From: an uncultured Clostridia bacterium
GTDB taxonomy: Bacteria > Bacillota_A > Clostridia > Christensenellales > CAG-138
Assembly (NCBI GenBank): GCA_946539625.1
Contig: CAMNHT010000028.1
Coordinates: 1-10,060, forward strand
Reading direction: 5' to 3'
Length of the DNA stretch: 10,060 nt
Shown: one piece after another, positions 1-7,903 of the stretch
Layout of the letters: every line of letters begins with the position of its first letter
Position numbering within the stretch: position 1 is the stretch's first letter
Position numbers and translations under genes: made by a program
The notes under the pieces: model-generated
The model's input: only the letters and a program-made list of their open reading frames with translations
The model's database searches: none
What the model was told of the DNA's origin: nothing

Positions 1-1
1 T

Positions 2-181
2 CTCTTTGAAAGCAAGTACGGCGAAAAGGTCAAGGTCTATACGATGGGCAAATTCAGCAAAGAGATCTGCGGCGGACCGCACGCGAAGCGGACCGGCGAC
101 CTCGGACGCTTTGAGATCAAAAAGGAGGAAGCATCCTCCAGTGGCGTACGCCGCATCAAAGCCGTTCTGATCCATGACTGA
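2..181 (+). CDS. C-terminal end of alanyl-tRNA synthetase-like / AlaX-type protein (SAD domain), partial
   Basis: The frame is open from the window edge and ends at TGA 179-181, giving the last 59 residues. It reads through the zinc-binding CGGPH (about residues 23-27) and a terminal [12 protein letters not shown] stretch. These match the 'second additional domain' (SAD, PF07973) of alanyl-tRNA synthetases and AlaX editing proteins, which hydrolyses mischarged Ser- or Gly-tRNA(Ala); the Cys and His belong to its zinc site. The GVRRI signature resembles AlaS more than small AlaX proteins. However, the protein stops right after the SAD, so the C-Ala tail of a standard AlaS is absent. It could be a short AlaS, an AlaS-related ligase or a free editing protein; the N-terminus outside the window would decide. 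The stop overlaps the start of the next gene by 8 bp (ATGACTGA), suggesting translational coupling. Confidence 0.75.
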   Translation, partial: LFESKYGEKVKVYTMGKFSKEICGGPHAKRTGDLGRFEIKKEEASSSGVRRIKAVLIHD

Positions 182-911
182 TTGGCTGAAATACGAATGG
201 GAATATAACGAGCGGGAAGCGGTTTTCCAGGTAGACATGCAATACTGGGAGCTGCTTCCCACTTTGGCTTACTCCCAGCTCGTATTTGTCAGCGTTGCGC
301 CGCATGAGCCGGACGCGGAATCTTTTTCACACGCGGAGGAACGCCGTGCAAACACGCTGCAGCACACCCTTGCCGTGGAGCTTGAGGATGCGGCGATCTT
401 TGTCGGCGGTATCGGCATGAAGAACCTGATCCAGTATTATTTCTATACCGCCGACGAAAAACTGATCCACCGCGTTTCCGCGATTTGCCGCACCGAAACC
501 AAGCTTCGCGTGTCCTGCGGGCACGTGGCGGAGCCGCACTACGCGACCTATTACTGTCTGCTGTTCCCCGACGACGCGAAGCTACAGTCTGTAGAGAATG
601 CGGCATACATCAAGTCTGTTCAACACCGCGACGGCGATCTGAGCCTTGTGCGGCGGGTGCGTCTTTCGATGGCGTTTGTGTCCGAGGAAGCGTGCGATGC
701 GTTTATGGATGAGATCCCGCACCTTGGGTTCACTGTAGGCGGACGAGAAAGCGTCGGCAACACTACGCACCCGTATCGAGTCACCCTGAACGGGTTTTCC
801 ACGCTCATGCTCTCCGATCTGAACCGGTTTACCGCCCGCGCGATCCGCGGCGCGCTCCCCTACGGCGGCGTGCTGGACCATATCACAGCTGATTTCATAA
901 ATCGGCACTGA
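174..911 (+). CDS. DUF695/RraB-like domain protein
   Basis: This 245-residue soluble protein has no signal peptide or membrane segment. The N-terminal ~130 residues (opening [19 protein letters not shown], later [12 protein letters not shown]) resemble DUF695, a domain of unknown function. From about residue 150, a helix ([20 protein letters not shown]) followed by a C-terminal helix and [11 protein letters not shown] resembles the RraB fold, named after the E. coli inhibitor of RNase E. The two domains are known to occur fused. This assignment rests on pattern memory and is tentative; nothing here shows an RNase partner, and many Clostridia use RNase Y/J or E/G-type enzymes. No Shine-Dalgarno sequence is evident before ATG 174; the gene starts inside the upstream SAD gene, so it is probably translated by re-initiation. 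It ends at a bidirectional terminator shared with the convergent operon. Confidence 0.6.
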   Translation: MTDWLKYEWEYNEREAVFQVDMQYWELLPTLAYSQLVFVSVAPHEPDAESFSHAEERRANTLQHTLAVELEDAAIFVGGIGMKNLIQYYFYTADEKLIHRVSAICRTETKLRVSCGHVAEPHYATYYCLLFPDDAKLQSVENAAYIKSVQHRDGDLSLVRRVRLSMAFVSEEACDAFMDEIPHLGFTVGGRESVGNTTHPYRVTLNGFSTLMLSDLNRFTARAIRGALPYGGVLDHITADFINRH

Positions 912-920
912 CAGAACACA

Positions 921-954
921 GCAAAAAGCAGGTCCGAAGACCTGCTGTTTTTTG
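921..954. terminator. bidirectional rho-independent terminator between convergent genes
   Basis: A perfect 8-bp stem, AGCAGGTC (927-934) and GACCTGCT (939-946), closes a 4-nt loop. The plus strand has a T6 run (948-953) after the stem; the minus strand has T5 after it (complement of 923-927). Read on the minus strand the loop is C(TTCG)G, the hyperstable UUCG tetraloop. It sits 10 bp after the plus-strand stop and just past the minus-strand stop at 956, so it serves both. Confidence 0.85.
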
Positions 955-955
955 C

Positions 956-1768
956 TTATTGGAACGGATCGGCGTAGTACGTAAGCACGCACTTTGCCTC
1001 GTCTTCCATCAGTATGCCGATGCGGACGCCGTCGCACTCCATCCGCCGTGATTCCATGACGATCGGCTTGCCGTCGACCGAGCAGACGTACATAGAAACA
1101 TGACTGCCGCGGTTCGTTGCAGGATTGATGTAGATCAGAACGCAGCCCGGCTTCCATTCCTGCCAGCACGACGGGTCCGTCTTGTGCAGCCGCTCCGGAT
1201 GATAGTTTCGAAACCACGTCAGTGTTCCGTGGCTGTTCGTATGCGGGTAGACGCTTTCCGGAATGCCAGCGTTCTGAAACGCGGTGCGAAGATACGCGCT
1301 GCAGTCGAGCTGTCCCTGTCCCGTTCCGTACGGAATACCGAGATATCGCGCAGCGGTATAGACAACGTCTTTGCGCTTTCCGGACGGCATCGCGCTCATG
1401 CGCCGCGCCGCCCATTCCGTTTCCTCGTCGCGCAGAGTGGACTGTACATTCAGAAGATCCAGCGTCATAGCGTCTGTGGAAATCTGTGTGAGCGGAGCGA
1501 GATCTGTCACATATCTCAGGATCGAAGCAGCATCGTCCGCGTCGATTTCGCCGTTGCCGTTGATATCCGCTGAGAGCATGTCGTGCAGCTCCATACGATC
1601 CTCCAGTCCGACCACGTACCGGAGAATGAACGCAGCGTCGGCCGCCGTGACCTTTCCGTCACCGTTTGCATCGCCGCCGAGCCTGTCCTCCTCTTCCGCG
1701 GAGACCGTGCGGAATGCAGAAAGCAACATGCATAAGCACAGAAACAGAATCCCGAATCGTTTTTTCAT
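956..1768 (-). CDS. secreted dockerin-NlpC/P60 protein (paralogue A)
   Basis: Predicted 270-residue exported cysteine peptidase. Residues 1-24 are a Sec signal peptide (KKR, hydrophobic core, cleavage near VSA-E). A type I dockerin-like module follows, with two calcium loops of pattern DxNxDGxxxxxD at 33-44 and 68-79, each followed by an ILRYV helix. The NlpC/P60 domain covers about 115-270: catalytic Cys156 in QLDCSAYL, His223 in GSHVSMYV, and a conserved VMESRR near 237-242 that may hold the third residue. NlpC/P60 enzymes usually cut peptidoglycan stem peptides; the dockerin would bind a cohesin or simply act as a calcium module. An ATG three codons upstream (1777) directly abuts GAGGT, whereas ATG 1768 lies 9 nt from it, so 1768 is preferred. 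It follows its paralogue by 30 bp in the same operon. Confidence 0.85.
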   Translation of the reverse strand: MKKRFGILFLCLCMLLSAFRTVSAEEEDRLGGDANGDGKVTAADAAFILRYVVGLEDRMELHDMLSADINGNGEIDADDAASILRYVTDLAPLTQISTDAMTLDLLNVQSTLRDEETEWAARRMSAMPSGKRKDVVYTAARYLGIPYGTGQGQLDCSAYLRTAFQNAGIPESVYPHTNSHGTLTWFRNYHPERLHKTDPSCWQEWKPGCVLIYINPATNRGSHVSMYVCSVDGKPIVMESRRMECDGVRIGILMEDEAKCVLTYYADPFQ

Positions 1769-1777
1769 ATACTGCAT

Positions 1778-1782
1778 ACCTC
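1778..1782 (-). promoter_or_regulatory. ribosome binding site deciding the start of paralogue A
   Basis: On the minus strand GAGGT lies 9 nt before ATG 1768 and 0 nt before ATG 1777. Only the 1768 start leaves a workable spacing. Confidence 0.65.
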
Positions 1783-1798
1783 GTTATTCAAAGTATGA

Positions 1799-2608
1799 TC
1801 AGCCGAGCGGATCGACGTAATAGCAAAGATCCCAGCTTGTACTCGATTCCATCAGATACCCGATTCGAACACCGTCGCAGCCGTACCGTCTCGATTCCAT
1901 CACGACAGGCAGTCCGAGGATCTCCCCGACGTACAGGGCGAGGTGGCTGCCTTTGCCGGTCGAATCGTTGATGTAGATCAAAACACTGCCCGGTGTCCAG
2001 TCCTCCCAGGAATACTCGTCCGTTTCATGGAGCTTTTCAGGGTGATTCGTGCGATACCAATTCAGCGTGCCGTCGCTGTAGCTTCGCGGATATTTACTTT
2101 TGGGAATTCCCGCGTTTTTGTAGGCAGCCCCTACGAATGCGCTGCAGTCCAGCTGTCCTTCGCCGGTCCCGTACGGCGTTCCAAGCAGCTTTGCGCCCTC
2201 ATACAAAACATTTCGTACATCGCCTGACGGCATGCCGTAGAGAAACCGCGCCGTCCACTCCGTCATATCACTGCTGTATAAGAGCGATTGCCGATTCAAC
2301 AGTGCGAGCGTATTTGTATCGGTCCCCTTTGGCTTCAGCTTTGCAAGCTCCACCACGTCCCGGAGAATCGCGGAAGCGTCGCTCTCGTCGATCCGTCCGT
2401 TTCCGTTGACGTCAGCCGAAAGCATATCGTCAAGCGCCATGCGCTCGTCCGTTCCGACGACATAGCGAAGGATGCGCGCGGCGTCGGAGGCGGTCACCCT
2501 CCCGTCCCCGTTCGCGTCTCCGTCAATCCGACCTTCCGCGGATGTGAATGCAAAACTGCCGATCGCCATGCACACGCACAGCAAAAGCGCAAAAATCCGT
2601 TTTCCCAT
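1799..2608 (-). CDS. secreted dockerin-NlpC/P60 protein (paralogue B)
   Basis: This 269-residue protein has the same architecture as its downstream neighbour and aligns with it nearly end to end, with roughly half the residues identical by eye. It has a signal peptide (1-24, cleavage near TSA-E), dockerin calcium loops at 31-42 (DANGDGRVTASD) and 66-77 (DVNGNGRIDESD), and an NlpC/P60 domain with Cys155 in QLDCSAFV and His222 in GSHLALYV. The segment CDGVRIG near the C-terminus is also conserved in both, including its Cys. The likely role is hydrolysis of cell-wall peptides or another amide bond outside the cell. GGAGAG about 4 nt before the ATG is a good ribosome binding site. It lies 40 bp after psuG with no visible terminator or promoter between, so all three genes are probably cotranscribed. 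The pair is best explained by tandem duplication followed by divergence. Confidence 0.87.
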   Translation of the reverse strand: MGKRIFALLLCVCMAIGSFAFTSAEGRIDGDANGDGRVTASDAARILRYVVGTDERMALDDMLSADVNGNGRIDESDASAILRDVVELAKLKPKGTDTNTLALLNRQSLLYSSDMTEWTARFLYGMPSGDVRNVLYEGAKLLGTPYGTGEGQLDCSAFVGAAYKNAGIPKSKYPRSYSDGTLNWYRTNHPEKLHETDEYSWEDWTPGSVLIYINDSTGKGSHLALYVGEILGLPVVMESRRYGCDGVRIGYLMESSTSWDLCYYVDPLG

Positions 2609-2648
2609 ACCGCTCTCCGTTTCGTTCCCGTATGGTCAATGCCGCACG

Positions 2649-3560
<912 letters not shown>

Positions 3561-3618
3561 GGTTCTCCTAATCCTTGCTAAAGTATATATTTTTACACGA
3601 ATCATGGTATTTTCTGTC

Positions 3619-3646
3619 TTGTATTATAGCACAGATGTGATAAAAT
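3619..3646 (+). promoter_or_regulatory. candidate extended -10 promoter for malQ
   Basis: TTGTAT (3619-3624) and TAAAAT (3641-3646) are 16 bp apart. A TGA directly before the -10 gives an extended -10 (TGnTAAAAT). The -35 is weak. It overlaps the oppositely directed psuG promoter, so the two may compete for RNA polymerase. I see no clear catabolite-repression operator. Confidence 0.45.
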
Positions 3647-3655
3647 AAAAACATA
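3623..3655 (-). promoter_or_regulatory. candidate promoter for the psuG operon
   Basis: On the minus strand a perfect TATAAT lies at 3628-3623, about 60 bp upstream of psuG. At 17-bp spacing the -35 would be TTTTTA, a poor match, so the -10 box carries the call. It sits back to back with the malQ promoter. Confidence 0.55.
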
Positions 3656-3686
3656 AATTTCTATGAACAAGAAAGAAGGAATAGAC

Positions 3687-5153
3687 ATGAAACGTGCTTG
3701 CGGGATCCTGATGCATGTAACCTCGCTGCCGGGCCGGTTCGGCGTCGGAACGCTTGGAAAAGAAGCGTACGCATTCGTTGATTTTCTGAAAGCCTCCGGT
3801 CAGACCTACTGGCAGATGCTACCTGTGAACCCTACCGGCTACGCTGATTCCCCGTATCAGAGCAGCTCGACCTATGCCGGAAATCCATACCTCATTGATC
3901 TCGAGATGCTCCTTGAAGAAGGGCTTCTTTCTGAAGCGGAATGCGATCTCGACTGGGGCGACGATCCGACCCGGGTTGATTACGGCAAGCTGTGGGAAAA
4001 CCGTTTCACCGTTCTCCGCAAGGCGTTTGCGCGCTTCGACCGCACTGCGATGACAGATTTCGTCCGTGAAAACGACTGGTGGCTCGATACGTATGCCCTG
4101 TTCTGCGCCGTCAAGACGCATTTCAACAACACGGCATGGTATGCTTGGCCGGATCCCGCGATTCAATGTCGCACGCCGGAAGCTGTCGCGAAATATTCTG
4201 AGCTGCTGCGTGATGAGATCGATTTTCAGTGTTTCATGCAGTATGAGTTCGATAAACAATGGAAGCCGCTTCGCGCGTACGCAAACGCACACGGTGTCAA
4301 GCTCATCGGCGATATTCCGATCTACGTCCCGCACGATTCGGCGGACGTATGGGCGGATCCGGAGCTGTTTTTGATGGATGAACGGCACAATCCGACGCTT
4401 GTTGCGGGTGTGCCGCCGGACTATTTCTCCGAGCTGGGGCAGCTATGGGGCAACCCGATCTATGATTGGGCAAAGCATGAAGCTGATGATTTCCAATGGT
4501 GGCGCCGCCGTGTTTCCGCAGTGGCGACCCGCTTTGACGTGATCCGCATCGACCATTTCCGGGGTCTTGAAAGCTATTGGGGCGTGCCGTTCGGTTCAAC
4601 AGACGCCCGTCCCGGCGCGTGGTATCCCGGTCCCGGCATGAAGCTGGTACGTGCAATCAAGGACGAATGCCCGAATCTTCCGATCATCGCGGAGGATCTC
4701 GGCTATCTCACGCCAGAGGTGAAAAAGCTTCTTTCCGATTCCGGCTTCCCGGGCATGCGCGTCATGCAGTTCGGATTCGATCCATTCGGAAATTCCCGGG
4801 AGCTTCCCCACAACTACCCAGTGCACAGCGTTGCTTACACCGGCACGCACGACAATACGCCGATCATGGGCTGGGTTGAAACCGCTCCCGCGGAGTGCGT
4901 GGCATTTGCCGTCGATTATCTCGGTCTCAACGAGCGTGAGGGCATGCCGTTCGGCTTTGCGCGCGGCGTACTGAACTCCGTTGCGGAGCTTGCGATTTTA
5001 CAGATGCAGGACTATCTGGGCCTCGGTGACGACTGCCGCATGAACAACCCGAGCTCCACCGGCTGTTGGCGATGGCGCTCCGAGAAGAAAGACTTCTCAC
5101 CGGAGCTTGCGAAACGTATTCTGTACTACGCAAGAATGTCCGCCCGCATCTAA
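3687..5153 (+). CDS. malQ: 4-alpha-glucanotransferase (amylomaltase, GH77)
   Basis: MalQ transfers alpha-1,4-glucan segments between maltodextrins, releasing glucose, in cytoplasmic maltodextrin/glycogen metabolism. The product is 488 residues, the short bacterial form (about 500), without the N-terminal extension of the 694-residue E. coli enzyme. GH77 features are clear: GILMHVTSLPGRFGVGTLG at the start, YADSPYQSSSTYAGNPYLID (52-71), GDIPIYVPHDSADVWADPELF, and GVPPDYFSELGQLWGNPIYDW. The catalytic residues are nucleophile Asp289 (RIDHFRG), acid/base Glu336 (AEDLG) and transition-state stabiliser Asp389 (GTHDN). It ends RMNNPSSTGCWRWR plus a short tail, as in the family. ATG 3687 is chosen over ATG 3663 because AAGGA (3676-3680) sits 6 nt before it and GILMHVTSLPG is the family's usual N-terminus. 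It is monocistronic here; no phosphorylase or sugar transporter gene adjoins it. Confidence 0.96.
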   Translation: MKRACGILMHVTSLPGRFGVGTLGKEAYAFVDFLKASGQTYWQMLPVNPTGYADSPYQSSSTYAGNPYLIDLEMLLEEGLLSEAECDLDWGDDPTRVDYGKLWENRFTVLRKAFARFDRTAMTDFVRENDWWLDTYALFCAVKTHFNNTAWYAWPDPAIQCRTPEAVAKYSELLRDEIDFQCFMQYEFDKQWKPLRAYANAHGVKLIGDIPIYVPHDSADVWADPELFLMDERHNPTLVAGVPPDYFSELGQLWGNPIYDWAKHEADDFQWWRRRVSAVATRFDVIRIDHFRGLESYWGVPFGSTDARPGAWYPGPGMKLVRAIKDECPNLPIIAEDLGYLTPEVKKLLSDSGFPGMRVMQFGFDPFGNSRELPHNYPVHSVAYTGTHDNTPIMGWVETAPAECVAFAVDYLGLNEREGMPFGFARGVLNSVAELAILQMQDYLGLGDDCRMNNPSSTGCWRWRSEKKDFSPELAKRILYYARMSARI

Positions 5154-5168
5154 ACAACGAAATTTGCT

Positions 5169-5229
5169 GTAGGGACGGGTATTGCCCATTCGCCGATCAA
5201 AGGAACGGACGACCGGTGGTCGTCCCTAC
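5169..5229. repeat. palindromic intergenic element with inverted ends (MITE-like candidate)
   Basis: The 61-bp segment is bounded by perfect 9-bp inverted ends GTAGGGACG (5169-5177) and CGTCCCTAC (5221-5229). Inside its right half is a perfect 8-bp hairpin, GGACGACC (5207-5214) with GGTCGTCC (5218-5225) and a 3-nt loop. Only one copy lies in the window, so its repeat nature is inferred from the shape. It lies between malQ and its terminator, so it would be transcribed. Confidence 0.5.
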
Positions 5230-5254
5230 GGTTGATTGTCTCCGAGGCAACAGC

Positions 5255-5284
5255 AAAGCCGGACTGTAAAAGGTCCGGCTTTTC
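5255..5284. terminator. terminator between malQ and the convergent membrane-protein gene
   Basis: A perfect 10-bp stem, AAAGCCGGAC (5255-5264) and GTCCGGCTTT (5273-5282), has an 8-nt loop and a T-rich plus-strand tail (TTTTCTTATT). The minus-strand tail is poorer (TTTGCTGTT), so it suits malQ better, but it directly follows the minus-strand stop at 5285 and may serve both. Confidence 0.8.
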
Positions 5285-5683
5285 TTATTCCGTTTTGTGT
5301 TTTGAAAGCACCGCTGAAGCGGCAGAGCCGATTGCAAAGCCCATCAGAAGATCCGCAAGCAGATTCCACGTCGGGCTGAACGCGCCGAGATAAACCGACA
5401 TTAGCACAATCGAAACCGCCAATGCAAGAATCGAAGCGATCCCGCCGAAATACCACGGTGCTTTCTCGCGTCCGATACCCGTGAAAATGCCTGCGGCGAT
5501 CGCCGTCAGGATCTTGATCACCGTATTGCCGATCGAAATCGCAGATTCCGGCAGCCACTCCAGATAGACGAACAGCGTAAGAAGCAGGACAGAAATCACC
5601 AGTACACCCGCACCGAGCGCCGCTCCGCGCACGATCGCGCGCCTCGCAGTCTTTGTCCGCTTTTTTCTTTTGGCCGTTGCCAA
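5285..5683 (-). CDS. TIGR04086-type four-helix membrane protein
   Basis: A 132-residue membrane protein of unknown function. After a basic N-terminus (AKRKKRTKTARR) four hydrophobic helices lie at about 19-41, 52-70, 77-100 and 105-126, with the connecting loop GIGREKAPWYFGG; the tail is short and charged. Length, four helices and a genomic place near yajC fit the TIGR04086 (YrzE-like) family of Bacillota. No catalytic motif is visible. Start choice: ATG 5707 has no usable ribosome site, while TTG 5683 is preceded at 9 nt by AAAGGGGGTG, nearly the full anti-Shine-Dalgarno complement, so I take the TTG. A still longer open frame to 5782 is unlikely. The gene follows the transglutaminase-like gene by about 105 bp and could be cotranscribed with it. 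Confidence 0.78.
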   Translation of the reverse strand: MATAKRKKRTKTARRAIVRGAALGAGVLVISVLLLTLFVYLEWLPESAISIGNTVIKILTAIAAGIFTGIGREKAPWYFGGIASILALAVSIVLMSVYLGAFSPTWNLLADLLMGFAIGSAASAVLSKHKTE

Positions 5684-5690
5684 GCCTTCC

Positions 5691-5700
5691 CACCCCCTTT
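5691..5700 (-). promoter_or_regulatory. strong ribosome binding site deciding a TTG start
   Basis: Minus-strand AAAGGGGGTG matches the consensus AAAGGAGGTG at nine of ten positions and ends 9 nt before TTG 5683 (counted from the G run). It lies inside the reading frame that would start at ATG 5707, which argues for the internal TTG start. Confidence 0.6.
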
Positions 5701-5788
5701 GCCGCATCCTATGCGGGATTCGGGGTTTGCATGACAAGCAGGTACCGGTCCAATGAAAAATGCCGTATTTCGACAGGCCCAAGCTGTC

Positions 5789-7855
5789 CTACGGCAGCAG
5801 TCCGCCGCGCTCCATCTCAACGACCGCATCGTAGTCGAACGACTCCGAGGCAAGCGGCGGGTAATCCGCTTCGTTGTAATTCCAGTACAGATAAACCGTT
5901 CTGCTCTGCTCCTTCGTCCACATGAAGCAGTTCACCTGATGCCGCGGCGTCCATGTCGGATCATAGATGTACCAGCCCGTACCTAGATTGACCATCACCC
6001 AATAATGCCTCGTTCGCCAGGTGCTTGTTTTGACGCGCTCAACAGAAAGATAAGGAATATCCGTTTCATCGAGCAGCGCACGCGTCAGCGAATAGATATT
6101 GAAGCAGTCACCCGTTCCCTGCGAAAGCCCGTCAAACGCCGCTTTACGCCAGTCGGTATAGTTGTTGTTTACGCCGTTTGCGTAAACAATATGCTGCTGT
6201 ACGTAGTCGAAGATCGCTCTGAGTTTTTCCGCGTCGACCATGTCCGGCGTTGTGATCTCCTCCATAATGCTCTTGGCAAGCGTGCGAAGCTCTTCTTCTG
6301 TCACCGTGCGCTGAATCAGCTTGAAATTGCATGCCTGCTCTGCTGCATTGCCGCTCATGTCCGCCGCGCGGTAGACGACCCGATAGGTCCCCTCCTCCTG
6401 CAATACCACCTCGGATTCGACGGTAACCTCGACGGTTCCGTCCTCGTCATCCTCAGAGAAGACCTCCGAAAAGTACGCGATCGGTTCGCCGACGTAAAGA
6501 ATTCGGTCGATCACGCCGTAAAGGTGCGGCGGATTCACGTCGACGACAAGATTGATCGTGACCGACGCTTTCGATGTATTTCCGCTCGTGTCCGTTGCAA
6601 TCACCGTGACCGTGCACGGTCCCGCAGTGTTGAAATCCGGCTTGCCGTCAAACGACAGCGTGACAGGCGTGATATCCTCTGCCGAGAATAAATCCTCCGG
6701 CGAGTACGCATGCAGGGTGTAGAATGTCTTCGAGTCTGCCTCCGGCTTTTCGGTGAGCTTCGGCGGCGTTGTGTCGACGACCGTGATCGCAGGCGTTTCC
6801 GCAACGCCGTTAACGGTGATCGAAACAGCAAACGTACCGGGCGTATCCGGGATGAACGGATCCACCCGGATGGTCTGTCCGTCGCTGTTTTCGAAGTCCT
6901 CAGGTGTCAGTGCTTCGCGTCTCGCCTCAACAATCCGCGGTCGGACGTCTGAAATTAAAAGCTTGCTCTCCACGTCGGTCGTGTTGCCGCCCTCATCCGT
7001 GACTCGCACGGCAATCGTCTGCACCTCGCGGCTCTTATAGTCCGGCGCAGATAGGAACGAAAAGGCAAGGTCCGTCTCGTCGGCAGCATTTTGCACAAAC
7101 GCTTTCGCTTCGGCGGTCTCAACCGACGAAAGCACAAGAAGCGTCGATTCGGCTTTCGGCGCAGACGTGTCGGCAACGGTAAGCTTTGAAACGGAACGGA
7201 AGCCGCTGTCGGTGATAAACGTGATCGGATACGTCCCGACGTGATGCAGCATCTCCGTTTCAATCGGTGTTTCCTGCGTTGCCGAAACGCCCTCAATCAG
7301 AAACCGTTCCGCTTCCGGGACATCCGATCCCGCCTCAACGGTCAGCGTTTCGACCGTCGCGCGGACAGAAACGCGAACAGGAATGATCGTTTGGTTGTTT
7401 CCCTGATCTACCAGAACGATCTCGACGGTATCGCTCCATTCCGTATCGAAATCCGGCTGATTCGCAAAGGAAACCCGTACCGTACCTGCATCCCGTATGT
7501 TTTTGAGAAACGTATCCGGTGTCGGCGAGGACCCGATCGGAACGACCGTATCAACCGCTTCTGCCGTCGGTGCGACCGTATCCCGAACGATCAGGATCAC
7601 TGGCGTCGGTACGCCGCCGATCGACAGGTTTAAAGCATGCCATCCGCAGGGCAGCTCATCCGTGTCTGTTTCAAGTACGGCGTCGCGCGATGTGAAGTCG
7701 GCAGCCGATATGGGTTCACCGTATTCCGCGAATCGAACCGCACGAACGCCGCGGTAATGAATCAGCACTGCGATCACGAGCGCGAAAAGAACGCCGAACG
7801 CCCAAGCGAGCGCGCGACGCTTTCTGTTTCTCTGTTTTTGGGAACGAACCTTCAT
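5789..7855 (-). CDS. membrane-anchored Ig-like repeat / transglutaminase-like protein
   Basis: A 688-residue surface protein. A basic N-terminus (KVRSQKQRNRKRR) precedes one membrane helix (about 14-32) with no evident signal-peptidase site, so a signal anchor is likely. Four Ig-like modules follow: linkers of type VxDTxxP recur at 90-98, 227-235, 359-367 and 437-445, and each module ends in a D-x-(G/S)-(G/N)-N-like motif at 149-156, 286-293, 421-428 and 498-505. These resemble HYR/DUF5011-type bacterial Ig folds. The C-terminal ~180 residues are transglutaminase-like with the Cys-His-Asp triad: Cys584 (GTGDCFNIYSL), His617 (RHYWVMVNL), Asp632 (YIYDPTW). Such extracytoplasmic domains act as cysteine peptidases or crosslinkers; the substrate is unknown. 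TTG 7879 would lie against a terminator, so ATG 7855 is preferred, though its ribosome site is weak. It stands between yajC and the TIGR04086-type gene. Confidence 0.87.
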   Translation of the reverse strand: MKVRSQKQRNRKRRALAWAFGVLFALVIAVLIHYRGVRAVRFAEYGEPISAADFTSRDAVLETDTDELPCGWHALNLSIGGVPTPVILIVRDTVAPTAEAVDTVVPIGSSPTPDTFLKNIRDAGTVRVSFANQPDFDTEWSDTVEIVLVDQGNNQTIIPVRVSVRATVETLTVEAGSDVPEAERFLIEGVSATQETPIETEMLHHVGTYPITFITDSGFRSVSKLTVADTSAPKAESTLLVLSSVETAEAKAFVQNAADETDLAFSFLSAPDYKSREVQTIAVRVTDEGGNTTDVESKLLISDVRPRIVEARREALTPEDFENSDGQTIRVDPFIPDTPGTFAVSITVNGVAETPAITVVDTTPPKLTEKPEADSKTFYTLHAYSPEDLFSAEDITPVTLSFDGKPDFNTAGPCTVTVIATDTSGNTSKASVTINLVVDVNPPHLYGVIDRILYVGEPIAYFSEVFSEDDEDGTVEVTVESEVVLQEEGTYRVVYRAADMSGNAAEQACNFKLIQRTVTEEELRTLAKSIMEEITTPDMVDAEKLRAIFDYVQQHIVYANGVNNNYTDWRKAAFDGLSQGTGDCFNIYSLTRALLDETDIPYLSVERVKTSTWRTRHYWVMVNLGTGWYIYDPTWTPRHQVNCFMWTKEQSRTVYLYWNYNEADYPPLASESFDYDAVVEMERGGLLP

Positions 7856-7877
7856 TCGCTTTACGTTCTTTTCAAAC

Positions 7878-7903
7878 AAAAAAGCCCGGAGATCCGGGCT
7901 TTT
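7878..7903 (-). terminator. rho-independent terminator of yajC, inside the next gene's leader
   Basis: On the minus strand AAAAGCCCGG (7903-7894) pairs with CCGGGCTTTT (7889-7880) around a short AT-rich loop, followed by a T6 run, G and three more T. It begins 9 bp after the yajC stop and ends about 20 bp before ATG 7855 of the following gene. No promoter is visible between hairpin and start codon, so expression of the downstream gene may depend on read-through. Confidence 0.85.

Noticed and set aside
582..1415. 277-codon minus-strand open frame across the convergent gene ends
   Set aside because: It is antisense to the DUF695-like gene, crosses the bidirectional terminator and overlaps the dockerin-peptidase gene in another frame; the translation is Arg/Ser/Ala-rich with no recognisable domain.
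5766..5779. 14-bp match (TATTTCGACAGGCC) to the terminator arm at 8605-8618
   Set aside because: The flanks do not match and no inverted partner forms a strong stem at 5766-5779; it could be chance or a decayed terminator relic, too weak to call.
6005..6691. 228-codon plus-strand open frame
   Set aside because: It is wholly antisense to the transglutaminase-like gene, very Arg-rich, and shows no domain or ribosome binding site.
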